Source: JAWWPG01 sp963820035 (GTDB lineage: Bacteria > Actinomycetota > Actinomycetes > Propionibacteriales > Nocardioidaceae). Taken from it: DNA of 64,000 nt. A program made the translations under genes and the position numbers. Shown piece after piece: positions 17,343-26,979 of this stretch. Location: NCBI GenBank assembly GCA_963820035.1, contig CAWFYK010000002.1, positions 496,001 to 560,000 of the forward strand, given 5' to 3'. A model generated the notes under the pieces. The model made no database searches. It was not told the DNA's origin and was given only the letters and a program-made list of their open reading frames with translations. Each line of letters opens with the position of its first letter. Position 1 is the first letter of the stretch.

Positions 17343-18489
17343 CGATTCCTTCCCAGGTAGCCGTGAAGCGACGCTCGAGGTCGGCGACGACTTCCTCGAG
17401 GCTGCCCGTCGCCTCGGCGACAGCGCGTTGACGACCGGCTCCCGAGCCCCGTGCCAACAACCGCTCCAGCGCATCTGCGACCCGCTCCGTGTCGCCATAG
17501 GCGTCGAGGGCGTTGCGGGAGACGCGGATCGCGGCCTCGACGACGGCGCGAGCCTGCTCGAGATCCTGGGTCACCGGGCTCATCAGGCGGTCCGCCATAC
17601 CGTATCGAGACGCCCGCCAGTGCGCGCTTCGCAAGGCATCGCTGCGCTGCGGCGTCTCGATCCTGCCGTCGTCGGACGCGGCGGTCTCGACCAACGCCCG
17701 GGCCAGGCCCGCGATGAGCAGGATGTCGTCGGTCTCAGTGCAGACATCGGCGACCCGAATCTCGACGGTCGGGTAGCGCTCGGACAGACGGGCGTCGAGA
17801 TAGAGCATGCCGCTGTCGAGTGCGGCCCGTGCCGTGATCAGACGCTTCGTGGCCGCGCGGTAGCCGGCGACCGACCCATAAGGCTCGGCTGGGCCACTCG
17901 TGGGCCAGCGGCTCCAGACCTGCGAGCGCCAACTGGCGTAGCCGGTGTCCCGGCCCAGCCAGAAAGGGGAGTTGGCACTGATCGCACGCAGCACGGGGAG
18001 CCACGCTCGCAGGTAGTCGAGCACCCGCACCCCCTCGTCCTCGTCCGCCACGTCGACATGCAGGTGCATTCCGCACACGCACGCGGCGCGGCCGACCTCA
18101 CCGAACTCCTCGACGATCAACCGATAGCGCGAGTGCGGCGTCACGTGGTGGTCGCCGCCGGGAAGGACCGGAGTGCCGGCTGACAGGACCCGGGCTCCCG
18201 CGGAGTCTGCGGCGCGGGAGAGGGCAGCACGGGTCCGTCTCAGCTCACTCGCGAGGTCCTCGAGGGTCGAGACAGGTCTGGTCGCCGTCTCGATCTGCTG
18301 CAGATAGAGCTCGTGCTCGATCCGAGGGTCCTGCTGGGAGTCGCCGTCGGCCGCGACGTCCTGCGAAGGCTCGTCGTTGCCGTGCTCTCGATGCGTCGCG
18401 AGAGCCGCCCCAGAAACCGCAGTCAGCCGCCCGGAAGCGGGGTCGACCAGCATGAACTCCTCTTCGACTCCGATACGTCGCGCGCTCAC
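17335..18489 (-). CDS. Carboxylate-amine ligase, YbdK/GCS2 family
   Basis: A 384-residue protein of the glutamate-cysteine ligase type 2 family, which forms a gamma-glutamyl-like amide using ATP. Family landmarks are the N-terminal IGVEEEFMLVDP, HELYLQQIETATRPV, CGMHLHVDVAD, SPFWLGRDTGYASWRSQVWSRWPTSG and YPTVEIRVADVC. The GTG at 18489 is chosen because it puts the conserved GVEEEF at residue 7, as in relatives; the open frame continues upstream without homology. The length is typical. It could make gamma-glutamylcysteine or a related amide; actinobacteria use such enzymes in ergothioneine-type pathways as well, but no egt neighbours are here. Confidence 0.9.
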   Translation of the reverse strand: MSARRIGVEEEFMLVDPASGRLTAVSGAALATHREHGNDEPSQDVAADGDSQQDPRIEHELYLQQIETATRPVSTLEDLASELRRTRAALSRAADSAGARVLSAGTPVLPGGDHHVTPHSRYRLIVEEFGEVGRAACVCGMHLHVDVADEDEGVRVLDYLRAWLPVLRAISANSPFWLGRDTGYASWRSQVWSRWPTSGPAEPYGSVAGYRAATKRLITARAALDSGMLYLDARLSERYPTVEIRVADVCTETDDILLIAGLARALVETAASDDGRIETPQRSDALRSAHWRASRYGMADRLMSPVTQDLEQARAVVEAAIRVSRNALDAYGDTERVADALERLLARGSGAGRQRAVAEATGSLEEVVADLERRFTATWEGIVT

Positions 18490-18769
18490 GCCGACAGTCT
18501 GCCTGACCTTCGCCCCATCGGCTGGGTGCCCGAGGTGGCGCGCAGCCCGGCGTACCGTGGCCGGACCTTCGGCCCCAACATGAGGAACAAAGGCCCTACG
18601 GCGGGGGGTCCGGTCGCGTGACACTTGTCGTACCGGTTGCACCGGCAGATGCGCCCGGGGGCAGACATTATGGAAATGGGCGGCGACATCAGGTGCCGCG
18701 ATTGACCCACCGTCCGAGACGGGGAGTCTCGCCCCCGGGTGCTGCCGTGCCAGCGTCAAGGAGGACTTC

Positions 18770-19030
18770 ATGGACCACGTCGCCACCTGGGCAATCAGCC
18801 TCGACCTGTTCGAGCACGAGGACAGCACGCTGGCCCGGGTCAAGGTTCGCACCGGGGCCAATGAGCTCATCGGTGAGGGCCGAGCGCACCGAAACCCCGG
18901 CGACCCGCCCGTGCCCGAGATCGGCGACGAGCTCGCTGTCGGGCGGGCGCTCATCGACCTGGGCTCCCAGCTCGTCGACGACGCCATCCGCGATATCGCC
19001 GTTCTGATGGGCGAGAGCGCTGGCAGCTGA
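18770..19030 (+). CDS. DUF1876 family protein
   Basis: An 86-residue protein matching the actinobacterial DUF1876 family (a dsRNA-binding-like fold of unknown role). It shows W.I.LDL.E....TLARVKV, NELIGEGRAHRNPGDPPVPEIGDELAVGRAL and a final helix VDDAIRDIAVLMG. AAGGAGG lies six bases before the ATG. It is a single-gene unit followed by a 22-bp repeat array and a strong hairpin. The family is small, acidic and cytosolic. Confidence 0.85.
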   Translation: MDHVATWAISLDLFEHEDSTLARVKVRTGANELIGEGRAHRNPGDPPVPEIGDELAVGRALIDLGSQLVDDAIRDIAVLMGESAGS

Positions 19031-19090
19031 GCCGTCCGTCGCCACCGGGACACCTCGCGCCGGGACACCTCGCACGGACTGCCCCAGATC

Positions 19091-19236
19091 GTCGTACCGT
19101 CGAAAGTCTCGGATGTGCGACTCGGTGTCGTACCGAAAGTCTCGGATCGTCGTACCGAAAGTCTCGGATCGTCGTACCGAAAGTCTCGGATCGTCGTACC
19201 GAAAGTCTCGGATCGTGGTGTCGAAAGTCTCGGATG
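19091..19236 (+). repeat. 22-bp tandem array, family B, five regular copies plus a divergent one
   Basis: Five units in exact 22-bp phase from 19127. Each contains GTCGTACCGAAAGTCTCGG, the last with GTGGTGTCG in place of GTCGTACCG. A divergent unit precedes them at 19091. The unit centre CCGAAAGTCTCGG is an imperfect palindrome. The array begins 60 bp after the DUF1876 stop. Confidence 0.9.
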
Positions 19237-19251
19237 GTCGGGCCACTCATG

Positions 19252-19287
19252 TCTCCGAGCTGTCAGCTCGCGCCGACAGCTCGGAGA
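19252..19287. terminator. Perfect 13-bp stem hairpin
   Basis: TCTCCGAGCTGTC, a ten-base loop, then GACAGCTCGGAGA, an exact reverse complement. It lies downstream of DUF1876 and of the converging DUF779 gene, so it could end transcription from both sides. There is no T tract. Confidence 0.6.
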
Positions 19288-19497
19288 TGTGAGGCCACGC
19301 TGCTGCGCAAGAGCGTGGCTCGCACCCATCGGGGAGGCCTGTCCTCGTTCGGCAGAAGGGGCTCCGAAGCCTTCATCCTGAGATGAGGGTCACCGAGGTC
19401 GCCGTCACGCATCCACGATGTCTGACCCGATTCTGTCGGCGGTAGCGGTGCTCGGGCAGGGCCTTTGGTCCCGTTTTCGAGGGGAAGGATGGATTGT
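19288..19497. other. Intergenic stretch without recognised content
   Basis: About 210 bp between the hairpin and the DUF779 stop. No gene, repeat or RNA is recognised in it. Confidence 0.4.
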
Positions 19498-19842
19498 TTA
19501 CAGGTGCGACGACGTGATGACGAAGTGCAGGTCTGGCCCAGCGGCGAGCGAGTCACCCTCCGGCCTGCCTTGTTCGACGTCGATGGTGAGCTGGGACCGA
19601 CCCCACGCCTCGTCGAGCCGGGCGTCGACATAGACGGGGCAGCCGTCGATCACCCCCAGGAGCACATCGTCATCGCCCAGCACGAACTCTCCCTCATCGA
19701 GGCAGATCGTCGTGCTCCCGGCGCACCGGCCCGCAGGTCGGATGAAGATCAGCCGGCCGCCCCGGGCAGCGCGTAGCCGGGCGATTGCGCGGTGCGCCTG
19801 CTGGGTCGCGGTGATGTGTGTCCGCTCGGGCGTCTGCGTCAT
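19498..19842 (-). CDS. DUF779 domain protein
   Basis: A 114-residue protein matching DUF779: IARLRAARGGRLIFIRPAGRCAGSTTICLDEGEF, then LGDDDVLLGVIDGCPVYVD and WGRSQLTIDVEQG. The family normally has a QSGGCCDG motif; here it reads RPAGRCAG, so one of the paired Cys is lost and a metal or cofactor site may be altered. The ATG at 19842 has GGGAGGAAG upstream. DUF779 genes are usually next to an acetaldehyde dehydrogenase; here the neighbour on the same strand is an APC permease and no dehydrogenase is present. Confidence 0.78.
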   Translation of the reverse strand: MTQTPERTHITATQQAHRAIARLRAARGGRLIFIRPAGRCAGSTTICLDEGEFVLGDDDVLLGVIDGCPVYVDARLDEAWGRSQLTIDVEQGRPEGDSLAAGPDLHFVITSSHL

Positions 19843-19988
19843 GACTTCCTCCCACTGCCGAGCCGAAAGCGCCTGGAGCGGATCTCCCCGGCTCCGACGG
19901 AGGGTCCCCATGCCCTCGTCCCCACTCAACACCGGCCACGCGGGGGTCGGCAGTGCCGAAGGTCCCGGGTCCTGACAGGCCCGGCTCC

Positions 19989-21605
19989 CTACGCCGTCGC
20001 GACCTCGTGGTCGGCCGCCGACTCCGAGCGCAGCTGTTCGGTCTCGTCCGGCCGGGATCTCATGTAGGTGACCCCGCTTCGGACGCCCCAGAAGTACATC
20101 CCGAGCGCAACCACGGCGACGAGCACGCTGTCGTACGGCGCCCCGACCCACCCGAGTCCGCCGAAGCTACCGATCTTGCTCAGGAGATACTCGCCGGCCA
20201 AGAAGGCGACCAACCAGAGCCCGCCCCGGAGGTCGTCGATGGTGTCGCGGTTGACGACATAGGTGACGCCGTACCAGACCAGGCCGACGACGACGATCGG
20301 GATCGTCTTCGCCAGCGTGTCCCAGCTGACCCAATACATGACCAGAGCCGAGACGACGAACGCGAGGGGGGAGAGCAGGTGCATCCCTGGGAGCCGGTAC
20401 TCCGAGCCCGTGAGTCCGACCTCGCGGAACGCCAACAGGCTGATCGAGCCGATCGCGAACGTGAAGACCGCGAGGGTGCCGGTCACCGAGATGATCGAGT
20501 GCCAGCTCGGAAGGGGGAGCAGGAACGCGATGCCGATGACGAAGTTCACGAGCAGCGCTCTCGCGGGTACGCCGGACTTCCGCTCCACCTTCGCCATCCA
20601 GGTCGGGAAGAAGCGGTTCTTGGCCAGCCCGAACACGTTGCGCGAGTTGGCCGCCGTGAAGACGATGCCGGACCCGCTGGGTGACAACGTCGAGTCCGCG
20701 ATGAGGATCCAGTAGAGCCAGGTCAGGTTGAGCGCCATGGCGATGTCGGCGAACGGCGAGTCGAGGTTGACGCCCTGCCAGCCGTGCATCAAGTCGCTCC
20801 CGGGGACGGTGCCCAGGAAGGCGACCTGAAGTGCCAGGTAGAGCACGATGGTCAGCAGGATCGTCGTGATGAGCGCCATCGGGATGTTGCGGCGCGGGTT
20901 CCGCGCCTCTCCGGAGAGCTCGACGATGTTGCGGAAGCCGGTGTAGGCGAAGACCATCCCGGCGGTGGCGATCGTGCCGAGGGACGTGCTCCAGCCGTAG
21001 GGCGCGGCTCCACCGTGGTCGGTGATGTTCCCCGAGTCGAAGCCGCTGGCGATCAGGACGACGACGGTCGTGGTCGGGATCAGGACCTTGATCGCCGTGA
21101 CGATGTTGTTGGTCTTCGCGAAAAGCGCGATACCGAAGTAGTTGACGACCACGAACACGGCCATCAGGGCCACGGCGAGCAGGATGCCCGTCGTCGTGAG
21201 CTTCGACCCGTCGTAGACGCCGTCGAGCCAGGCGCTCGAATACTGGACCGCACCGGCCGCCTCCGTGGGAGGGTTCCCGACGTACGCTACCCACATCGAC
21301 CATCCGACGATGCCCGCGGCCAGTCGGCCGTTGCTGTAGAGCGGGTATCGGACCAGCCCGCCGGACTCGGGCTTGGCGATGGCGAGCTCCGCGAAGACGA
21401 GCGCAACGAGCAACATCAGTGCTCCGGCGATCACCCATGCCACCAGCGAGGCTGGGCCGGCCGCCTGGGCGGCATACATCGAGGCGAGCAGCCAGCCGGA
21501 CCCGATCACGCTCCCCAGCCCGATCGCTACCAGCGACCAATAGCTCAGAGACTTGTGAAGCAGGGCGTCCTGACGGGAGTCGATGCGCGGCTTCGTGGTG
21601 GTCAT
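19989..21605 (-). CDS. APC-family amino acid permease
   Basis: A 538-residue, 12-14-helix transporter. The first helix carries the APC signature SLVAIGLGSVIGSGWLLA; other landmarks are ELAIAKPESGGLVRYP, YTGFRNIVELSGEARNPRRNIPMAL and NSRNVFGLAKNRFFPTWM. The ATG at 21605 is preceded by GAGGAGGCCACC, a good ribosome site; the frame extends 34 codons further upstream into the palindromic region without homology. It diverges from hypA. The nearest same-strand gene downstream encodes DUF779. The substrate is probably an amino acid or amine; nothing in the neighbourhood decides which. Confidence 0.9.
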   Translation of the reverse strand: MTTTKPRIDSRQDALLHKSLSYWSLVAIGLGSVIGSGWLLASMYAAQAAGPASLVAWVIAGALMLLVALVFAELAIAKPESGGLVRYPLYSNGRLAAGIVGWSMWVAYVGNPPTEAAGAVQYSSAWLDGVYDGSKLTTTGILLAVALMAVFVVVNYFGIALFAKTNNIVTAIKVLIPTTTVVVLIASGFDSGNITDHGGAAPYGWSTSLGTIATAGMVFAYTGFRNIVELSGEARNPRRNIPMALITTILLTIVLYLALQVAFLGTVPGSDLMHGWQGVNLDSPFADIAMALNLTWLYWILIADSTLSPSGSGIVFTAANSRNVFGLAKNRFFPTWMAKVERKSGVPARALLVNFVIGIAFLLPLPSWHSIISVTGTLAVFTFAIGSISLLAFREVGLTGSEYRLPGMHLLSPLAFVVSALVMYWVSWDTLAKTIPIVVVGLVWYGVTYVVNRDTIDDLRGGLWLVAFLAGEYLLSKIGSFGGLGWVGAPYDSVLVAVVALGMYFWGVRSGVTYMRSRPDETEQLRSESAADHEVATA

Positions 21606-21697
21606 GGTGGCCTCCTCGGTGATGCGTGCGGGTGCGCGAGGGCAAGGTCGGGGCACCGCGACGAGACGGCCCCCGCAGGTCATGTACCCACTCGCAT

Positions 21698-21755
21698 GGT
21701 CCGTCACGCTTCGGGGGGTGCCAATCGTTTTGGGGTCCCCGAAGCGTGACGGACC
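21698..21755. repeat. 58-bp palindromic element, copy 1
   Basis: A perfect 19-bp inverted repeat: left arm GGTCCGTCACGCTTCGGGG (21698-21716) and right arm 21737-21755, with a 20-base centre. It lies in the divergent promoter region between the APC permease and hypA, 41 bp before the hypA start. A diverged copy in the same orientation is at 39098-39154. It may be an operator, a hairpin-forming element or a mobile-repeat relic. Confidence 0.85.
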
Positions 21756-21796
21756 GCGTGAGGAGGGCCTAGCGTGACCAGGGAAGAGGAGCGTGC

Positions 21797-22126
21797 ATGC
21801 ACGAGTTGGCGATCACCCAGAGCGTCGTCGACGCGGTGCTCGACAAGACAGGGGACCGAAGGGTCACCACCGTGCGTCTGAAGGTCGGTCGCCTCGCCGG
21901 AGTCGTGCCGGAATCGATGCGGTTCTGCTTCGACCTCGTCACCGCTGGTACGACGCTCCAGGGCGCCGCTCTCGAGATCGACGAACCGCCCGGCCGGGCG
22001 CACTGTCGTTCCTGCGGTGAGGATTTCGGGATGCAGGATCTGCTGCCGCTGTGCCCGTGCGGGAGTGCGGACGTCGATATCGTGGCGGGCAGAGAGCTGC
22101 TGGTCACGTCGGTGGAGGTGGTCTAG
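21797..22126 (+). CDS. hypA: Hydrogenase nickel incorporation protein HypA
   Basis: A 109-residue HypA. The N-terminal MHE motif (His2, Glu3) is the nickel site. The zinc site is formed by Cys70 and Cys73 (CRSC) with Cys86 and Cys88 (CPCG). The strand-turn ending GRELLVTSVEV is typical. HypA hands nickel, with HypB, to the large subunit precursor in the cytosol. GAGGAG precedes the ATG by five bases. It is the first gene of the hydrogenase locus and ends three bases before hypB. Confidence 0.96.
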   Translation: MHELAITQSVVDAVLDKTGDRRVTTVRLKVGRLAGVVPESMRFCFDLVTAGTTLQGAALEIDEPPGRAHCRSCGEDFGMQDLLPLCPCGSADVDIVAGRELLVTSVEVV

Positions 22127-22129
22127 GCG

Positions 22130-22981
22130 ATGTGTGCGACATGCGGCTGTGGTGACGAGTCGGCCACCCGGGTCACGACGCTGCCGTCAGTGACCGCGGG
22201 CCCGGGTCACCACCACCCCGAAGCCGACCATGAGCATCCGCATGGTCACCGACACGCGGCCGACCACGAGCACCCGCACTCCCATCCGCCCGGGGAGCCG
22301 CAGTCAGGGGCGCCCACCGAGACTCTCGTGATGGAGCAGGAGATCCTGGCGAAGAACGACCTGCTCGCCGCTCGCAACCGCGGCTGGCTCACCGGCCGCG
22401 GGATCACCGCCGTCAACGTGATGAGTGCGCCCGGCTCCGGCAAGACCACCCTGCTCGCCCGGACGATCTCTGAGCTCGCCGGGTCCGACGCCGCATCGGG
22501 ACGTGTCGCCGTGATCGAAGGCGACCAGGAGACGCTTCTGGACGCCGAGCGGATCCGCGCCACGGGAGCACCCGTCTCCCAGATCAACACCGGCGCCGGC
22601 TGCCATCTCGATGCCGACATGGTTCGACGTGGGCTGGACAGCCTCTCGCCCCGACCGGGCACCCTGCTCTTCATCGAGAATGTCGGCAACCTGGTGTGTC
22701 CGGCCCTATTCGATCTCGGCGAGGCGGCGCGCGTCGTCGTGATCTCGGTGACGGAGGGTCAGGACAAGCCGCTGAAATATCCCCACATGTTTTCCGCGGC
22801 GGATCTTGTCGTCATCAACAAGTCGGATCTCTTGCCATACGTGGATTTCGACGTCGAGGCCTGCATCGGCTACGTCCAGCAGATACGACCGGGAGTTCCG
22901 TGTCTGGTCGTCTCGGCAACCACCGGTGAAGGACTGGATGAGTGGTACGGATGGCTGCGTTCCCAAGAAGTGCCCGACTAG
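22130..22981 (+). CDS. hypB: Hydrogenase nickel incorporation GTPase HypB
   Basis: A 283-residue GTPase. The N-terminus has the MCATCGCG (CxxCGC) nickel site and a His-rich segment at about residues 24-50, which can store nickel. The G domain has the P-loop SAPGSGKTT, the metal/dimer site GAGCHLDADM, ENVGNLVCP and the NKSDLLP guanine-specificity motif. GTP hydrolysis drives nickel transfer to the hydrogenase large subunit. It is coupled to hypA. A 117-bp gap with a promoter-like sequence follows before hhyS. Confidence 0.97.
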   Translation: MCATCGCGDESATRVTTLPSVTAGPGHHHPEADHEHPHGHRHAADHEHPHSHPPGEPQSGAPTETLVMEQEILAKNDLLAARNRGWLTGRGITAVNVMSAPGSGKTTLLARTISELAGSDAASGRVAVIEGDQETLLDAERIRATGAPVSQINTGAGCHLDADMVRRGLDSLSPRPGTLLFIENVGNLVCPALFDLGEAARVVVISVTEGQDKPLKYPHMFSAADLVVINKSDLLPYVDFDVEACIGYVQQIRPGVPCLVVSATTGEGLDEWYGWLRSQEVPD

Positions 22982-22994
22982 AAGGGGCGTTGTC

Positions 22995-23024
22995 TTTACA
23001 GTCTCGCAGGTCGGGGCGTATACA
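22995..23024 (+). promoter_or_regulatory. Candidate sigma70-type promoter for hhySL
   Basis: TTTACA at 22995-23000 and TATACA at 23019-23024 are separated by 18 bp, which fits a vegetative-type promoter, about 75 bp before the hhyS ATG. The -10 is embedded in GGGGCGTATA, a string also present before the second hypC gene. This would allow the structural genes to be expressed apart from hypAB. Confidence 0.5.
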
Positions 23025-23098
23025 GAGACCTACGTCACACTGAATTGGCCGAGAGGCGGCCCGGTGGCGCGGAGACTGCACTCCGGAGGGTGGGGATC

Positions 23099-24154
<1,056 letters not shown>

Positions 24155-24220
24155 CGCAATGCGTCGCGCTGCCCACCCGACCGTTCCCACCCGCCCGTTC
24201 CTCGCGAAAGGGGCGTCGTC

Positions 24221-26011
24221 ATGACATCGACGATTCCTAACCCGACCCAGAACACCGACCGCGACGGCCTCGTGGAGATGGCCTGGGATCCGATCACCCG
24301 GATCGTGGGGAGCCTCGGCATCTACACCAAGATCGACTTCAAGCAGAAGGAGGTCGTTGAGTGCCACAGCACGTCTTCGATCTTCCGTGGCTACTCGATC
24401 TTCATGAAGGGCAAGGACCCGCGGGACGCCCATTTCATCACCAGCCGGATCTGCGGCATCTGCGGGGACAACCACGCAACCTGCTCGTGCTACACGCAGA
24501 ACATGGCGTATGGCGTGAAGCCACCCCACCTTGGGGAGTGGATCGTCAACCTCGGCGAGGCCGCGGAGTACATGTTCGACCACAACATCTTCCAGGAGAA
24601 CCTCGTCGGCGTGGACTTCTGCGAGAAGATGGTCGCGGAGACGAACCCCGGCGTTCTCGAGCGGGCCAACAACACCGAGGCGCCGCACGCAGAGGCTCAT
24701 GGCTACCGGACCATCGGTGACATCATGCGGTCGCTCAACCCGTTCACCGGTGAGTTCTACCGGGAGGCCCTGCAGGTCAGCCGCTACACGCGCGAGATGT
24801 TCTGCCTGATGGAAGGGCGGCACGTCCACCCGTCAACGCTCTACCCCGGTGGCGTCGGGACCGTTGCGACGATTCAGCTCATGACCGACTACATGACCCG
24901 CCTGATGCGCTACGTCGAGTTCATGAAAAAGGTCGTCCCGATGCACGACGACCTTTTCGACTTCTTCTACGAGGCGCTGCCGGGCTATGAGCAGGTTGGC
25001 CTCCGGCGCACTCTGCTGGGCTGTTGGGGCTCGTTCCAGGACCCGGAGTACTGCAACTTCAGCTACCAGGACATGACCGACTGGGGCCGCAAGATGTATG
25101 TCACGCCGGGAGTTGTCGTCGACAACAAGCTGGTCACCACAGATCTGGTCGAGATCAACCTGGGCATCCGCATCCTGCTCGGCTCCTCCTACTACGAGGA
25201 CTGGGAGGGGCAGGAGACCTTCGTGACCCATGACCCCCTCGGCAACCCTGTCGACCGGCGTCACCCGTGGAACCAGCACACCAACCCGCGGCCGCAGAAG
25301 CGCGACTTCGACGACAAGTACAGCTGGGTCATGTCCCCGCGTTGGTACGACGGCAAGGACTACCTCGCCCTCGACACCGGCGGCGGCCCGCTGGCGAGGC
25401 TCTGGTCCACCGCGCTCGCCGGGCTCGTCGACATCGGGTATGTGAAGTCCACCGGCACCAGTGTGCAGATCAACCTCCCGAAGACCGCGCTGAAGGGCCC
25501 GGTCTCGATGGAGTGGAAGATTCCGCAGTGGAGCAACACGATCGAGCGGAACCGTGCCCGCACCTACTTCCAGGCCTATGCCGCCGCCTGTGCCCTGCAC
25601 TTCGCCGAGCAGGCACTCGCGGAGATCAGGGCCGGTCGCACGAAGACGTGGGAGAAGTTCGAGGTTCCGCAGGAGGGCATCGGGTGTGGCTTCACCGAAG
25701 CCGTCCGCGGTGTGCTGTCGCACCACATGGTGATCCGCGACGGCAAGATCGCGAACTACCACCCCTACCCGCCGACTCCGTGGAACGCGAACCCGCGGGA
25801 CAGCTACGGCACCCCCGGCCCCTATGAGGACGCCGTGCAGGGACAGCCGATCTTCGAGGAGAACGACCGCGAGCACTTCAAGGGCATCGACATCATGCGG
25901 ACGGTTCGTAGCTTCGACCCCTGCCTGCCTTGTGGCGTTCACATGTATCTCGGCGGCGGCAGGAAGCTCGAGATGCTGCATTCGCCGACCCAGTCCGTGA
26001 CCGGGGAGTAA
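24221..26011 (+). CDS. hhyL: [NiFe]-hydrogenase group 1h large subunit
   Basis: The 596-residue catalytic subunit. The nickel ligands are Cys78 and Cys81 in RICGICGDNHATCS (L1) and Cys568 and Cys571 in DPCLPCGVH (L2). Maturation protease should cut after His574, removing a 22-residue tail. Other landmarks are AWDPITRIVGSLGIY at the start and the TSSIFRGYSIFMKG segment. AAAGGGG precedes the ATG. The subunit splits H2 and passes electrons through HhyS. All maturation genes (hypA-F and a protease) are in the same locus, so the system looks complete and functional. Confidence 0.97.
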   Translation: MTSTIPNPTQNTDRDGLVEMAWDPITRIVGSLGIYTKIDFKQKEVVECHSTSSIFRGYSIFMKGKDPRDAHFITSRICGICGDNHATCSCYTQNMAYGVKPPHLGEWIVNLGEAAEYMFDHNIFQENLVGVDFCEKMVAETNPGVLERANNTEAPHAEAHGYRTIGDIMRSLNPFTGEFYREALQVSRYTREMFCLMEGRHVHPSTLYPGGVGTVATIQLMTDYMTRLMRYVEFMKKVVPMHDDLFDFFYEALPGYEQVGLRRTLLGCWGSFQDPEYCNFSYQDMTDWGRKMYVTPGVVVDNKLVTTDLVEINLGIRILLGSSYYEDWEGQETFVTHDPLGNPVDRRHPWNQHTNPRPQKRDFDDKYSWVMSPRWYDGKDYLALDTGGGPLARLWSTALAGLVDIGYVKSTGTSVQINLPKTALKGPVSMEWKIPQWSNTIERNRARTYFQAYAAACALHFAEQALAEIRAGRTKTWEKFEVPQEGIGCGFTEAVRGVLSHHMVIRDGKIANYHPYPPTPWNANPRDSYGTPGPYEDAVQGQPIFEENDREHFKGIDIMRTVRSFDPCLPCGVHMYLGGGRKLEMLHSPTQSVTGE

Positions 26012-26019
26012 CGGCCACG

Positions 26020-26979
26020 ATGGCTCACCCCGAGGCCGCCGTCAGCACGTCCGACCCGCTTCGGGCGGTCGGTGACCGCATCGACGCCCTGCTTGACGCC
26101 AGCGCCTCCGGTGGGCCGGTCGCCCGTGAGCGAGCGGAGGAGCTGGTCCGCCTCGTCGCAGACCTCTACGGAGCCGGGATCGAGCACATCCTGACCATCG
26201 TGCACGACGCGGGCCGGCTCGACGACGATGTCCTGGCCGCCCTGGCTGCGGACGACCTCGTCGCCAGCCTGCTCCTCGTGCATGACCTGCATCCCTATGA
26301 CGTGGCGACTCGGGTCGAGAACGCGCTCGAAGGCGTTCGGCCCTATCTCGGGTCGCACGGTGGCGACGTCGAACTGCTCGGAGTCACCACCGATGGCGTG
26401 GTCCGGCTGAGGCTGCTCGGCAGCTGTGACGGATGCCCTTCGTCGTCTGTCACGCTGAAGCTCGCTGTCGAAGGTGCCATCGAGGCGGCGGCTCCGGAGG
26501 TCTCGACGATCGAGGTGGAGACACCAAGCGAGGCGGAGGCGCCGCGCTCCGGCGGCACGGTGATCCCGATCGACGCGCTGCGGGCGCGCCTCGGCACCAC
26601 CCCCTCCGGCGAGGAGATCGGCGCCGACGGCGCATCGTGGCTGCCCATCCCTGAAGCGGCGGACCTGTCGAGCGGTGATGTCGCGCGGGTGGACGTCGCG
26701 GGCACGCCGGTTCTGGTCTGCGGGGTCGGCGCCGAGCTGTTCGCCTTCGTCGACCGCTGTGCACGTTGTGGTGAGAGCATGGGCCGCGCTCCGCTGGCGC
26801 GCCGGCTCGGCGGGTCCGTTGGGGATGCCGTCCTCCGGTGCTCAACCTGCCATGCACACTACGACGTACGACGGGCCGGTGCCTGTCTCGACGAGTCCAA
26901 CCTGCACCTCGACCCGCTTCCGCTGCTGGCCCATGACCACGAGGTGACCGTTGCGGTCCCCGCCCAGGTGGGAGTATGA
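26020..26979 (+). CDS. NifU-like / Rieske-like two-domain protein of the hydrogenase operon
   Basis: A 319-residue protein. The N-terminal third is helical. Residues from about 105 to 165 form a NifU C-terminal domain (PYLGSHGGDVELLGV and CDGCPSSSVTLK with the CxxC that carries a transient Fe-S cluster). The C-terminal part from about 205 resembles a Rieske ferredoxin, but the usual CxH and CxxH motifs appear as CARC and CSTC, so the two His ligands are replaced by Cys or shifted. NifU/Rieske-like proteins recur in group 1h operons and may deliver Fe-S clusters or carry electrons from HhySL. It starts nine bases after hhyL and overlaps the next gene by four. Confidence 0.85.
   Translation: MAHPEAAVSTSDPLRAVGDRIDALLDASASGGPVARERAEELVRLVADLYGAGIEHILTIVHDAGRLDDDVLAALAADDLVASLLLVHDLHPYDVATRVENALEGVRPYLGSHGGDVELLGVTTDGVVRLRLLGSCDGCPSSSVTLKLAVEGAIEAAAPEVSTIEVETPSEAEAPRSGGTVIPIDALRARLGTTPSGEEIGADGASWLPIPEAADLSSGDVARVDVAGTPVLVCGVGAELFAFVDRCARCGESMGRAPLARRLGGSVGDAVLRCSTCHAHYDVRRAGACLDESNLHLDPLPLLAHDHEVTVAVPAQVGV

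Noticed and set aside
18490..19329. N-terminal extension of the YbdK-type ligase by 280 codons
   Set aside because: The extension includes antisense DUF1876 and antisense repeat sequence; the conserved GVEEEF start is at GTG 18489.
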